From contig NW_026527555.1 in the NCBI RefSeq assembly GCF_022682495.2, forward strand, positions 248,001-312,000: 64,000 bases of DNA. Direction: 5' to 3'. The notes beneath the pieces are model-generated. The model was not told the DNA's origin, ran no database searches, and worked only from the letters and a program-made list of their open reading frames with translations. The position numbers and the translations under genes are program-made. Shown piece after piece: positions 23,085 to 36,086 of the stretch; within the stretch, counting starts at the first letter, position 1; every line of letters begins with the position of its first letter. This stretch comes from Desmodus rotundus. Lineage: Eukaryota; Chordata; Mammalia; Chiroptera; Phyllostomidae.

Positions 23085-23906
23085 CAGGTGGATTCCCGAG
23101 TGATTTTGAGGAGCAAACAAATCTTCACGAATGTAGTATCTTCCACCGGGAGCCCCACAGGCTACTCTGAGATCCACATTCCCTTAGATCTTCAGAGACT
23201 TGGAGTCCAAGTCACGTAGCACGGCCTAGCGGCCTTCCAACGTCCGGATACGCTTTCCCCGCAGCACGCACAATTTGGCGAAAACAGTGGTAGCCAAGCT
23301 TACTCTGGTTCATAGTTGGCATAGTCCTGTACTTCCGTTCACTCCTTTGTTTTGGGGAACGCGATTGCGGAACTCTCTGGCTCGCAAAGTTACCGCCAAG
23401 GTGATCATACAGAAAACCCATTGAAATGACGTTCTAACTCGGCCGGTTCTATCGGCACCCCCTACATTTCGCACTCTACTGAAACGAGTCCATTGACCTA
23501 GTGTTACCCGCTGGAGATGAAATGTGCTAATGAGGCACTTGTATGAAACATCCTGATTCCCTAGTTGTTTGGAAGCTGTGCATGAATTCCTTGCTGTTCT
23601 CGCAGAAGGAAATTCCGTCGAAAAGAGTCAGTGGACTGTGAGCTTCATGTGCATATCTAGGTTGGACCAACAGTTTTGTCCACAGGACATAGTAGTCAGT
23701 AGCTGCAGGAAATCTTCGGACTCTGCTATTTTGCTGGAATAAAGAGAGCGGCGAAAAGCCCACACTCGCAGCTCATTGTCCTGCAAAGTTCAGATGCTGC
23801 TATGCTCCTGTTCGTTCACTACCCATGGAAATGATTTCTGTAGCATTTTGGTTGGGACACAACGCAAAGCTCTGATATATCAGACACCTTCCGTTTAAAG
23901 ATAGGG

Positions 23907-24022
23907 TTAGGGTTAGGGCTAGCATTAGGATTGTGGTAAGGATTAGCTTTATTATTAGGGTTAGGGTTAGGGTTAAGGATAGGGTTAGGGTTAGGGTTAG
24001 GGTTAGTGTTAGGGTTTGGGTT
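23907..24022 (+). repeat. Interstitial telomeric block, monomer 12 (beta)
   Basis: 116 bp. Confidence 0.96.
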
Positions 24023-25065
24023 CATGTTACAGGTAGGTTTAGGTCTAGGGCTAGAGCTAGCTGACGGCCGCAGTTAGAAGAAAGTGTGTCATAGAAGATA
24101 GTGTATTTCATAGCTGTCATAGTTCTGTGCTTTCATGGAGTGCGTTCATGATGAGAAAGTGATTCTGTAGATCCTTGCACTCAAACACAGCAAGGTAAAT
24201 GAAAACAGAGCAAAATAGCTGATCATAGGTTCTGAAGAGGGTATGTGATATGGTACAAGGCACTCATTTCCAATTCAACTGATATGAGCACATTGATCTA
24301 GTGCCGCGTTTTTGCTGAACGCCACTTAACAGGAACATGTTCGTTCCCGAGTAACTTGGCAGCTTTCAAACCGTTCACTCCTGTGCTGTGTGAGAGAAAG
24401 TGACTCGAGTAGAGTAAGGGGACTGCTAGCTGCGCATGCATTGCTACGTTAAAAACACTGTATGGTCAAAGTGAGGCAGTAGGCTGCTGCTTCTCTTCTT
24501 CCCGGGGCTTCTTTTTTCTGATGGAAAAAGTACCTAGGAGAAAACTCTACTGGGGACGCTCATTCCCCTGCAAGGACCACAAAGTGCTATGCTAACATTC
24601 CCTCCTTTGCGGACGGGAAATCATTTCCGTAGTTCTTGGGCTATGACAGGAGCCATAGATCCTATATTGCAGCAAGGTACTTGGGCAGGATGCTGACAAG
24701 CGTACGTACTATGTGAGACACCACTGCTTTCATCTCCTACTGCAATGAGAACATTGATAACACGTCAAATAGTGTGGATGGCTTTTGTTGAGAACACTTT
24801 TCGCACGACTTGATGTAATCCCTGAATGATGCAGGGGAGCGCAAACTCCTCACTGCTGTATTCTCAGAGTGGAATGAATGCCCTGGTAGGCCCATGAGGT
24901 ACTTTTCGCTTCTTCCTCCTTGAACGCTTCACGAACGGGTGGAGTCCGAGGGACGTAGTATTGTCTCCATGGTTTCTTAGGCTACAGCCTTCTTCTCCCA
25001 TCACATCTCCTACTGAGATGGGAACATTGAGAAGACGCTGAACCCGGAGACGGCTTTGGGAAAAA

Positions 25066-25082
25066 ACCCGCTTCCTACGAAA
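25066..25082 (-). other. CENP-B-box-like site, intact (monomer 13)
   Basis: CGGG core, gamma of trimer 1. Confidence 0.7.
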
Positions 25083-25905
25083 TAGGTGGATTCCCGAGTG
25101 ATTTTGAGGAGCAAACAAATCTTCACGAATGTAGTATCATCCACCGGGAGCCCCACAGGCTACTCTGAGATCCACATTCCCTTAGATCTTCAGAGACTTG
25201 GAGTCCAAGTCACGTAGCACGGCCTAGCGGCCTTCCAATGTCCGGACACGCTTTCCCCGCAGCACGCACAATTTGGCGAAAACAGTGGTAGCCAAGCTTA
25301 CTCTAGTTCAGAGTTGGCATAGTCCTGTGCTTCCGTTCACTCCTTTGTTTTGGGGAACGCGATTCCGGAACTCTCTGGCTCGCAAAGTTACCGCCAAGGT
25401 GATCATACAGAAAACCCATTGAAATGACGTTCTAACTCGGCCGGTTCTATCGGCACCCCCTACATTTCGCACTCTACTGAAACGAGTCCATTGACCTAGT
25501 GTTACCTGCTGGAGATGAAATGTGCTAATAAGGCACTTGTATGAAACATCCTGATTCCCTAGTTGTTTGGAAGCTGTGCATGAATTCCTTGCTGTTCTCG
25601 CAGAAGGAAATTCCGTCGAAAAGAGTCAGTGGACTGTGAGCTTACATGTGCATATCTAGGTTGGACCAACAGTTTTGTCCACAGGACATAGTAGTCAGTA
25701 GCTGCAGGAAATCTTCGGACTCTGCTATTTTGCTGGAATAAAGAGAGCGGCGAAAAGCCCACACTCGCAGCTCATTGTCCTGCAAAGTTCAGATGCTGCT
25801 ATGCTCCTGTTCGTTCACTACCCATGGAAATGATTTCAGTAGCATTTTGGTTAGGACACAACGCAAAGCTCTGATATATCAGACACCTTCCGTTTAAAGA
25901 TAGGG

Positions 25906-26057
25906 TTAGGGTTAGGGCTAGCATTAGGATTGTGGTAAGGATTAGCTTTATTATTAGGGTTAGGGTTAGGGTTAAGGATAGGGTTAGGGTTAGGGATAAG
26001 GTTAGGGTTAGCGATAGGGTTAGGGTTAGGGTTAGGGTTAGGGTTAGGGTTTGGGTT
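25906..26057 (+). repeat. Interstitial telomeric block, monomer 13 (gamma)
   Basis: 152 bp. Confidence 0.96.
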
Positions 26058-27100
26058 CATGTTACAGGTAGGTTTAGGTCTAGGGCTAGAGCTAGCTGAC
26101 GGCCGCAGTTAGAAGAAAGTGTGTCATAGAAGATAGTGTATTTCATAGCTGTCATAGTTCTGTGCTTTCATGGAGTGTGTTCATGATGAGAAAGTGATTC
26201 TGTAGATCCTTGCACTCAAACACAGCAAGGTAAATGAAAACAGAGCAAAATAGCTGATCATAGGTTCTGAAGAGGGTATGTGATATGGTACAAGGCACTC
26301 ATTTCCAATTCAACTGATATGAGCACATTGACCTAGTGCCGCGTTTTTGCTGAACGCGACTTAACAGGAACATGTTCGTTCCCGAGTAACTTGGCAGCTT
26401 TCAAACCGTTCACTCCTGTGCTGTGTGAGAGAAAGTGACTCGAGTAGAGTAAGGGGACTGCTAGCTGCGCATGCATTTCTACGTTAAAAACACTGTATGG
26501 TCAAAGTGAGGCAGTAGGCTGCTGCTTCTCTTCTTCCCGGGGCTACGCTTTTCTGATGGAAAAAGTACCTAGGAGAAAACTCTACTGGGGACGCTCATTC
26601 CCCTGCAAGGACCACAAAGTGCTATGCTAACATTCCCTCCTTTGCGGACGGGAAATCATTTCCGTAGCTCTTGGGCTATGACAGGACCCAGAGATCCTAT
26701 ATTGCAGCAAGGTACTTGGGCAGGATGCTGACAAGGGTACGTACCATGTGAGACACCACTGCTTTCATGTCCTACTGCAATGAGAACATTGATAACACGT
26801 CAAATAGTGTGGATGGCTTTTGTTGAGAACACTTTTCGCACGACTTGATGTAATCCCTGAATGATGCAGGGGAGCGCAAACTCCTCACTGCTGTATTCTC
26901 AGAGTGGAATGAATGCCCCGGTAGGCCCATGAGGTACTTTTCGCTTCTTCCTCCTTGAACGCTTCACGAACGGGTGGAGTCCGAGGGACGTAGTATTGTC
27001 TCCATGGTTTCTTAGGCTACAGCCTTCTTCTCCCATCACATCTCCTACTGAGATGGGAACATTGAGAAGACGCTGAACCCGGAGACGGCTTTGGGAAAAA

Positions 27101-27117
27101 ACCGGCTTCCTACGAAA
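27101..27117 (-). other. CENP-B-box-like site, broken (monomer 14)
   Basis: CCGG core, alpha of trimer 2. Confidence 0.68.
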
Positions 27118-27940
27118 TAGGTGGATTCCCGAGTGATTTTGAGGAGCAAACAAATCTTCACGAATGTAGTATCATCCACCGGGAGCCCCACAGGCTACTC
27201 TGAGATCCACATTCCCTTAGATCTTCAGAGACTTGGAGTCCAAGTCACGTAGCACGGCCTAGCGGCCTTCCAACGTCCGGATACGCTTTCCCCGCAGCAC
27301 GCACAATTTGGCGAAAACAGTGGTAGACAAGCTTACTCTAGTTCAGAGTTGGCATAGTCCTGTGCTTCCGTTCACTCCTTTGTTTTGGGGAACGCGATTC
27401 CGGAACTCTCTGGCTCGCAAAGTTACCGCCAAGGTGATCATACAGAAAACCCATTGAAATGACGTTCTAACTCGGCCGGTTCTAACGGCACCCCCTACAT
27501 TTCGCACTCTACTGAAACGAGTCCATTGACCTAGTGTTACCCGCTGGAGATGAAATGTGCTAATAAGGCACTGGTATGAAACTTCCTGATTCCCTATTTG
27601 TTTGGAAGCTGTGCATGAATTCCTTGCTGTTCTCGTAGAAGGAAATTCCGTCGAAAAGAGTCAGTGGACTGTGAGCTTCATGTGCATATCTAGGTTGGAC
27701 CAACAGTTTTGTCCACAGGACATAGTAGTCAGTAGCTGCAGGAAATCTTCGGACTCTGCTATTTTGCTGGAATAAAGAGAGCGGCGAAAAGCCCACACTC
27801 GCAGCTCATTGTCCTGCAAAGTTCAGATGCTGCTATGCTCCTGTTCGTTCACTACCCATGGAAAATGATTTCAGTAGCATTTTGGTTAGGACACAACGCA
27901 AAGCTCTGATATATCAGACACCTTCCGTTTAAAGATAGTG

Positions 27941-28056
27941 TTAGGGTTAGGGCTAGCATTAGGATTGTGGTAAGGATTAGCTTTATTATTAGGGTTAGGG
28001 TTAGGGTTAAGGATCGGGTTAGGGTTAGGGATAGTGTTAGGGTTAGGGTTTGGGTT
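27941..28056 (+). repeat. Interstitial telomeric block, monomer 14 (alpha)
   Basis: 116 bp. Confidence 0.96.
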
Positions 28057-29099
28057 CATGTTACAGGTAGGTTTAGGTCTAAGGCTAAAGCTAGCTGAAG
28101 GCCGCAGTTAGAAGAAAGTGTGTCATAGAAGATAGTGTATTTCATAGCTGTCATAGTTCTGTGCTTTCATGGAGTGCGTTCATAATGAGAACGTGATTCT
28201 GTAGATCCTTGCACTCAAACACAGCAAGGTAAATGAAAACAGAGCAAAATAGCTGATCATAGGTTCTGAAGAGGGTATGTGATATGGTACAAGGCACTCA
28301 TTTCCAATTCAACTGATATGAGCACATTGATCTAGTGCCGCGTTTTTGCTGAACGCCACTTAACAGGAACATGTTCGTTCCCGAGTAACTTGGCAGCTTT
28401 CAAACCGTTCACTCCTGTGCTGTGTGAGAGAAAGTGACTCGAGTAGAGTAAGGGGACTGCTAGCTGCGCATGCATTGCTACGTTAAAAACACTGTATGGT
28501 CAAAGTGAGGCAGTAGGCTGCTGCTTCTCTTCTTCCCGGGGCTACGCTTTTCTGATGGAAAAAGTACCTAGGAGAAAACTCTACTGGGGACTCTCATTCC
28601 GCTGCAAGGACCACAAAGTGCTATGCTAGCATTCCCTCCTTTGCGGACGGGAAATAATTTCCGTAGCTCTTGGGCTATGACAGGAGCCATAGATCCTATA
28701 TTGCAGCAAGGTACTTGGGCAGGATGCTGACAAGCGTACGTACTATGTGAGACACCACTGCTTTCATCTTCTACTGCAATGAGAACATTGATAACACGTC
28801 AAATAGTGTGGATGGCTTTTGTTGAGAACACTTTTCGCACGACTTGATGTAATCCCTGAATGATGCAGGGGAGCGCAAACTCCTCACTGCTGTATTCTCA
28901 GAGTGGAATGAATGCCCCGGTAGGCCCATGAGGTACTTTTCGCTTCTTCCTCCTTGAACGCTTCACGAACGGGTGGAGTCCGAGGGACGTAGTATTGTCT
29001 CCATGGTTTCTTAGGCTACAGCCTTCTTCTCCCATCACATCTCCTACTGAGATGGGAACATTGAGAAGACGCTGAACCCGGAGACGGCTTTGGGAAAAA

Positions 29100-29116
29100 A
29101 CCCGCTTCCTACGAAA
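29100..29116 (-). other. CENP-B-box-like site, intact (monomer 15)
   Basis: CGGG core, beta of trimer 2. Confidence 0.7.
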
Positions 29117-29938
29117 CAGGTGGATTCCCGAGTGATTTTGAGGAGCAAACAAATCTTCACGAATGTAGTATCTTCCACCGGGAGCCCCACAGGCTACTCT
29201 GAGATCCACATTCCCTTAGATCTTCAGAGACTTGGAGTCCAAGTCACGTAGCACGGCCTAGCGGCCTTCCAACGTCCGGATACGCTTTCCCCGCAGCACG
29301 CACAATTTGGCGAAAACAGTGGTAGCCAAGCTTACTCTGGTTCATAGTTGGCATAGTCCTGTACTTCCGTTCACTCCTTTGTTTTGGGGAACGCGATTCC
29401 GCAACTCTCTGGCTCGCAAAGTTACCGCCAAGGTGATCATACAGAAAACCCATTGAAATGACGTTCTAACTCGGCCGGTTCTATCGGCACCCCCTACATT
29501 TCGCACTCTACTGAAACGAGTCCATTGACCTAGTGTTACCCGCTGGAGATGAAATGTGCTAATGAGGCACTTGTATGAAACATCCTGATTCCCTAGTTGT
29601 TTGGAAGCTGTGCATGAATTCCTTGCTGTTCTCGCAGAAGGAAATTCCGTCGAAAAGAGTCAGTGGACTGTGAGCTTCATGTGCATATCTAGGTTGGACC
29701 AACAGTTTTGTCCACAGGACATAGTAGTCAGTAGCTGCAGGAAATCTTCGGACTCTGCTATTTTGCTGGAATAAAGAGAGCGGCGAAAAGCCCACACTCG
29801 CAGCTCATTGTCCTGCAAAGTTCAGATGCTGCTATGCTCCTGTTCGTTCACTACCCATGGAAATGATTTCTGTAGCATTTTGGTTGGGACACAACGCAAA
29901 GCTCTGATATATCAGACACCTTCCGTTTAAAGATAGGG

Positions 29939-30054
29939 TTAGGGTTAGGGCTAGCATTAGGATTGTGGTAAGGATTAGCTTTATTATTAGGGTTAGGGTT
30001 AGGGTTAAGGATAGGGTTAGGGTTAGGGTTAGGGTTAGTGTTAGGGTTTGGGTT
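29939..30054 (+). repeat. Interstitial telomeric block, monomer 15 (beta)
   Basis: 116 bp. Confidence 0.96.
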
Positions 30055-31097
30055 CATGTTACAGGTAGGTTTAGGTCTAGGGCTAGAGCTAGCTGACGGC
30101 CGCAGTTAGAAGAAAGTGTGTCATAGAAGATAGTGTATTTCATAGCTGTCATAGTTCTGTGCTTTCATGGAGTGCGTTCATGATGAGAAAGTGATTCTGT
30201 AGATCCTTGCACTCAAACACAGCAAGGTAAATGAAAACAGAGCAAAATAGCTGATCATAGGTTCTGAAGAGGGTATGTGATATGGTACAAGGCACTCATT
30301 TCCAATTCAACTGATATGAGCACATTGATCTAGTGCCGCGTTTTTGCTGAACGCCACTTAACAGGAACATGTTCGTTCCCGAGTAACTTGGCAGCTTTCA
30401 AACCGTTCACTCCTGTGCTGTGTGAGAGAAAGTGACTCGAGTAGAGTAAGGGGACTGCTAGCTGCGCATGCATTGCTACGTTAAAAACACTGTATGGTCA
30501 AAGTGAGGCAGTAGGCTGCTGCTTCTCTTCTTCCCGGGGCTTCGCTTTTCTGATGGAAAAAGTACCTAGGAGAAAACTCTACTGGGGACGCTCATTCCCC
30601 TGCAAGGACCACAAAGTGCTATGCTAACATTCCCTCCTTTGCGGACGGGAAATCATTTCCGTAGTTCTTGGGCTATGACAGGAGCCATAGATCCTATATT
30701 GCAGCAAGGTACTTGGGCAGGATGCTGACAAGCGTACGTACTATGTGAGACACCACTGCTTTCATCTCCTACTGCAATGAGAACATTGATAACACGTCAA
30801 ATAGTGTGGATGGCTTTTGTTGAGAACACTTTTCGCACGACTTGATGTAATCCCTGAATGATGCAGGGGAGCGCAAACTCCTCACTGCTGTATTCTCAGA
30901 GTGGAATGAATGCCCTGGTAGGCCCATGAGGTACTTTTCGCTTCTTCCTCCTTGAACGCTTCACGAACGGGTGGAGTCCGAGGGACGTAGTATTGTCTCC
31001 ATGGTTTCTTAGGCTACAGCCTTCTTCTCCCATCACATCTCCTACTGAGATGGGAACATTGAGAAGACGCTGAACCCGGAGACGGCTTTGGGAAAAA

Positions 31098-31114
31098 ACC
31101 CGCTTCCTACGAAA
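31098..31114 (-). other. CENP-B-box-like site, intact (monomer 16)
   Basis: CGGG core, gamma of trimer 2. Confidence 0.7.
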
Positions 31115-31937
31115 TAGGTGGATTCCCGAGTGATTTTGAGGAGCAAACAAATCTTCACGAATGTAGTATCATCCACCGGGAGCCCCACAGGCTACTCTGA
31201 GATCCACATTCCCTTAGATCTTCAGAGACTTGGAGTCCAAGTCACGTAGCACGGCCTAGCGGCCTTCCAACGTCCGGACACGCTTTCCCCGCAGCACGCA
31301 CAATTTGGCGAAAACAGTGGTAGCCAAGCTTACTCTAGTTCAGAGTTGGCATAGTCCTGTGCTTCCGTTCACTCCTTTGTTTTGGGGAACGCGATTCCGG
31401 AACTCTCTGGCTCGCAAAGTTACCGCCAAGGTGATCATACAGAAAACCCATTGAAATGACGTTCTAACTCGGCCGGTTCTATCGGCACCCCCTACATTTC
31501 GCACTCTACTGAAACGAGTCCATTGACCTAGTGTTACCTGCTGGAGATGAAATGTGCTAATAAGGCACTTGTATGAAACATCCTGATTCCCTAGTTGTTT
31601 GGAAGCTGTGCATGAATTCCTTGCTGTTCTCGCAGAAGGAAATTCCGTCGAAAAGAGTCAGTGGACTGTGAGCTTACATGTGCATATCTAGGTTGGACCA
31701 ACAGTTTTGTCCACAGGACATAGTAGTCAGTAGCTGCAGGAAATCTTCGGACTCTGCTATTTTGCTGGAATAAAGAGAGCGGCGAAAAGCCCACACTCGC
31801 AGCTCATTGTCCTGCAAAGTTCAGATGCTGCTATGCTCCTGTTCGTTCACTACCCATGGAAATGATTTCAGTAGCATTTTGGTTAGGACACAACGCAAAG
31901 CTCTGATATATCAGACACCTTCCGTTTAAAGATAGGG

Positions 31938-32089
31938 TTAGGGTTAGGGCTAGCATTAGGATTGTGGTAAGGATTAGCTTTATTATTAGGGTTAGGGTTA
32001 GGGTTAAGGATAGGGTTAGGGTTAGGGATAAGGTTAGGGTTAGCGATAGGGTTAGGGTTAGGGTTAGGGTTAGGGTTAGGGTTTGGGTT
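31938..32089 (+). repeat. Interstitial telomeric block, monomer 16 (gamma)
   Basis: 152 bp. Confidence 0.96.
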
Positions 32090-33132
32090 CATGTTACAGG
32101 TAGGTTTAGGTCTAGGGCTAGAGCTAGCTGACGGCCGCAGTTAGAAGAAAGTGTGTCATAGAAGATAGTGTATTTCATAGCTGTCATAGTTCTGTGCTTT
32201 CATGGAGTGTGTTCATGATGAGAAAGTGATTCTGTAGATCCTTGCACTCAAACACAGCAAGGTAAATGAAAACAGAGCACAATAGCTGATCATAGGTTCT
32301 GAAGAGGGTATGTGATATGGTACAAGGCACTCATTTCCAATTCAACTGATATGAGCACATTGACCTAGTGCCGCGTTTTTGCTGAACGCGACTTAACAGG
32401 AACATGTTCGTTCCCGAGTAACTTGGCAGCTTTCAAACCGTTCACTCCTGTGCTGTGTGAGAGAAAGTGACTCGAGTAGAGTAAGGGGACTGCTAGCTGC
32501 GCATGCATTTCTACGTTAAAAACACTGTATGGTCAAAGTGAGGCAGTAGGCTGCTGCTTCTCTTCTTCCCGGGGCTACGCTTTTCTGATGGAAAAAGTAC
32601 CTAGGAGAAAACTCTACTGGGGACGCTCATTCCCCTGCAAGGACCACAAAGTGCTATGCTAACATTCCCTCCTTTGCGGACGGGAAATCATTTCCGTAGC
32701 TCTTGGGCTATGACAGGACCCAGAGATCCTATATTGCAGCAAGGTACTTGGGCAGGATGCTGACAAGGGTACGTACCATGTGAGACACCACTGCTTTCAT
32801 GTCCTACTGCAATGAGAACATTGATAACACGTCAAATAGTGTGGATGGCTTTTGTTGAGAACACTTTTCGCACGACTTGATGTAATCCCTGAATGATGCA
32901 GGGGAGCGCAAACTCCTCACTGCTGTATTCTCAGAGTGGAATGAATGCCCCGGTAGGCCCATGAGGTACTTTTCGCTTCTTCCTCCTTGAACGCTTCACG
33001 AACGGGTGGAGTCCGAGGGACGTAGTATTGTCTCCATGGTTTCTTAGGCTACAGCCTTCTTCTCCCATCACATCTCCTACTGAGATGGGAACATTGAGAA
33101 GACGCTGAACCCGGAGACGGCTTTGGGAAAAA

Positions 33133-33149
33133 ACCGGCTTCCTACGAAA
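33133..33149 (-). other. CENP-B-box-like site, broken (monomer 17)
   Basis: CCGG core, alpha of trimer 3. Confidence 0.68.
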
Positions 33150-33972
33150 TAGGTGGATTCCCGAGTGATTTTGAGGAGCAAACAAATCTTCACGAATGTA
33201 GTATCATCCACCGGGAGCCCCACAGGCTACTCTGAGATCCACATTCCCTTAGATCTTCAGAGACTTGGAGTCCAAGTCACGTAGCACGGCCTAGCGGCCT
33301 TCCAACGTCCGGATACGCTTTCCCCGCAGCACGCACAATTTGGCGAAAACAGTGGTAGACAAGCTTACTCTAGTTCAGAGTTGGCATAGTCCTGTGCTTC
33401 CGTTCACTCCTTTGTTTTGGGGAACGCGATTGCGGAACTCTCTGGCTCGCAAAGTTACCGCCAAGGTGATCATACAGAAAACCCATTGAAATGACGTTCT
33501 AACTCGGCCGGTTCTATCGGCACCCCCTACATTTCGCACTCTACTGAAACGAGTCCATTGACCTAGTGTTACCCGCTGGAGATGAAATGTGCTAATAAGG
33601 CACTGGTATGAAACTTCCTGATTCCCTATTTGTTTGGAAGCTGTGCATGAATTCCTTGCTGTTCTCGTAGAAGGAAATTCCGTCGAAAAGAGTCAGTGGA
33701 CTGTGAGCTTCATGTGCATATCTAGGTTGGACCAACAGTTTTGTCCACAGGACATAGTAGTCAGTAGCTGCAGGAAATCTTCGGACTCTGCTATTTTGCT
33801 GGAATAAAGAGAGCGGCGAAAAGCCCACACTCGCAGCTCATTGTCCTGCAAAGTTCAGATGCTGCTATGCTCCTGTTCGTTCACTACCCATGGAAAATGA
33901 TTTCAGTAGCATTTTGGTTAGGACACAACGCAAAGCTCTGATATATCAGACACCTTCCGTTTAAAGATAGTG

Positions 33973-34088
33973 TTAGGGTTAGGGCTAGCATTAGGATTGT
34001 GGTAAGGATTAGCTTTATTATTAGGGTTAGGGTTAGGGTTAAGGATCGGGTTAGGGTTAGGGATAGTGTTAGGGTTAGGGTTTGGGTT
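33973..34088 (+). repeat. Interstitial telomeric block, monomer 17 (alpha)
   Basis: 116 bp. Confidence 0.96.
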
Positions 34089-35131
34089 CATGTTACAGGT
34101 AGGTTTAGGTCTAAGGCTAAAGCTAGCTGAAGGCCGCAGTTAGAAGAAAGTGTGTCATAGAAGATAGTGTATTTCATAGCTGTCATAGTTCTGTGCTTTC
34201 ATGGAGTGCGTTCATAATGAGAACGTGATTCTGTAGATCCTTGCACTCAAACACAGCAAGGAAAATGAAAACAGAGCAAAATAGCTGATCATAGGTTCTG
34301 AAGAGGGTATGTGATATGGTACAAGGCACTCATTTCCAATTCAACTGATATGAGCACATTGATCTAGTGCCGCGTTTTTGCTGAACGCCACTTAACAGGA
34401 ACATGTTCGTTCCCGAGTAACTTGGCAGCTTTCAAACCGTTCACTCCTGTGCTGTGTGAGAGAAAGTGACTCGAGTAGAGTAAGGGGACTGCTAGCTGCG
34501 CATGCATTGCTACGTTAAAAACACTGTATGGTCAAAGTGAGGCAGTAGGCTGCTGCTTCTCTTCTTCCCGGGGCTACGCTTTTCTGATGGAAAAAGTACC
34601 TAGGAGAAAACTCTACTGGGGACTCTCATTCCGCTGCAAGGACCACAAAGTGCTATGCTAGCATTCCCTCCTTTGCGGACGGGAAATAATTTCCGTAGCT
34701 CTTGGGCTATGACAGGAGCCATAGATCCTATATTGCAGCAAGGTACTTGGGCAGGATGCTGACAAGCGTACGTACTATGTGAGACACCACTGCTTTCATC
34801 TTCTACTGCAATGAGAACATTGATAACACGTCAAATAGTGTGGATGGCTTTTGTTGAGAACACTTTTCGCACGACTTGATGTAATCCCTGAATGATGCAG
34901 GGGAGCGCAAACTCCTCACTGCTGTATTCTCAGAGTGGAATGAATGCCCCGGTAGGCCCATGAGGTACTTTTCGCTTCTTCCTCCTTGAACGCTTCACGA
35001 ACGGGTGGAGTCCGAGGGACGTAGTATTGTCTCCATGGTTTCTTAGGCTACAGCCTTCTTCTCCCATCACATCTCCTACTGAGATGGGAACATTGAGAAG
35101 ACGCTGAACCCGGAGACGGCTTTGGGAAAAA

Positions 35132-35148
35132 ACCCGCTTCCTACGAAA
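35132..35148 (-). other. CENP-B-box-like site, intact (monomer 18)
   Basis: CGGG core, beta of trimer 3. Confidence 0.7.
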
Positions 35149-35970
35149 CAGGTGGATTCCCGAGTGATTTTGAGGAGCAAACAAATCTTCACGAATGTAG
35201 TATCTTCCACCGGGAGCCCCACAGGCTACTCTGAGATCCACATTCCCTTAGATCTTCAGAGACTTGGAGTCCAAGTCACGTAGCACGGCCTAGCGGCCTT
35301 CCAACGTCCGGATACGCTTTCCCCGCAGCACGCACAATTTGGCGAAAACAGTGGTAGCCAAGCTTACTCTGGTTCATAGTTGGCATAGTCCTGTACTTCC
35401 GTTCACTCCTTTGTTTTGGGGAACGCGATTGCGGAACTCTCTGGCTCGCAAAGTTACCGCCAAGGTGATCATACAGAAAACCCATTGAAATGACGTTCTA
35501 ACTCGGCCGGTTCTATCGGCACCCCCTACATTTCGCACTCTACTGAAACGAGTCCATTGACCTAGTGTTACCCGCTGGAGATGAAATGTGCTAATGAGGC
35601 ACTTGTATGAAACATCCTGATTCCCTAGTTGTTTGGAAGCTGTGCATGAATTCCTTGCTGTTCTCGCAGAAGGAAATTCCGTCGAAAAGAGTCAGTGGAC
35701 TGTGAGCTTCATGTGCATATCTAGGTTGGACCAACAGTTTTGTCCACAGGACATAGTAGTCAGTAGCTGCAGGAAATCTTCGGACTCTGCTATTTTGCTG
35801 GAATAAAGAGAGCGGCGAAAAGCCCACACTCGCAGCTCATTGTCCTGCAAAGTTCAGATGCTGCTATGCTCCTGTTCGTTCACTACCCATGGAAATGATT
35901 TCTGTAGCATTTTGGTTGGGACACAACGCAAAGCTCTGATATATCAGACACCTTCCGTTTAAAGATAGGG

Positions 35971-36086
35971 TTAGGGTTAGGGCTAGCATTAGGATTGTGG
36001 TAAGGATTAGCTTTATTATTAGGGTTAGGGTTAGGGTTAAGGATAGGGTTAGGGTTAGGGTTAGGGTTAGTGTTAGGGTTTGGGTT
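35971..36086 (+). repeat. Interstitial telomeric block, monomer 18 (beta)
   Basis: 116 bp. Confidence 0.96.

Larger units (their letters stand above)
22237..24234 (+). repeat. Monomer 12, beta
   Basis: 1,998 bp, middle of trimer 1. Beta markers are GGACTCTCATTCCGCTG, GCTAGCATT, GAAATAATTTCC, GAAACAGG, TCTTCCACC and GTACTTCC. It carries the GATTGCGG sub-variant. The box is intact. Confidence 0.97.
24235..26269 (+). repeat. Monomer 13, gamma
   Basis: 2,035 bp, closes trimer 1. It has GGCTTCTTTTTTC and CCAATGTCCGG (T at 25239), the majority trimer-gamma sub-variant. The box is intact. Confidence 0.97.
26270..28268 (+). repeat. Monomer 14, alpha
   Basis: 1,999 bp, opens trimer 2. It is alpha throughout, with private TTCTAACGGC and an AAGGTAAATG ending normally found in other types. 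The box is broken. Confidence 0.97.
28269..30266 (+). repeat. Monomer 15, beta
   Basis: 1,998 bp, middle of trimer 2. It carries ATTCCGCAAC instead of ATTGCGGAAC, shared with monomers 26 and 32 but not with the betas of trimers 1, 3 and 4. The box is intact. Confidence 0.97.
30267..32301 (+). repeat. Monomer 16, gamma
   Basis: 2,035 bp, closes trimer 2. It has GGCTTCGC and CCAACGTCCGG where the other trimer gammas have GGCTTCTTTTTTC and CCAATGTCCGG. A private GAGCACAATAG lies near 32277. The box is intact. Confidence 0.97.
32302..34300 (+). repeat. Monomer 17, alpha
   Basis: 1,999 bp, opens trimer 3. It is alpha throughout except GATTGCGG (G at 33432), otherwise a beta marker. This suggests a short conversion tract or a recurrent substitution. 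The box is broken. Confidence 0.97.
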
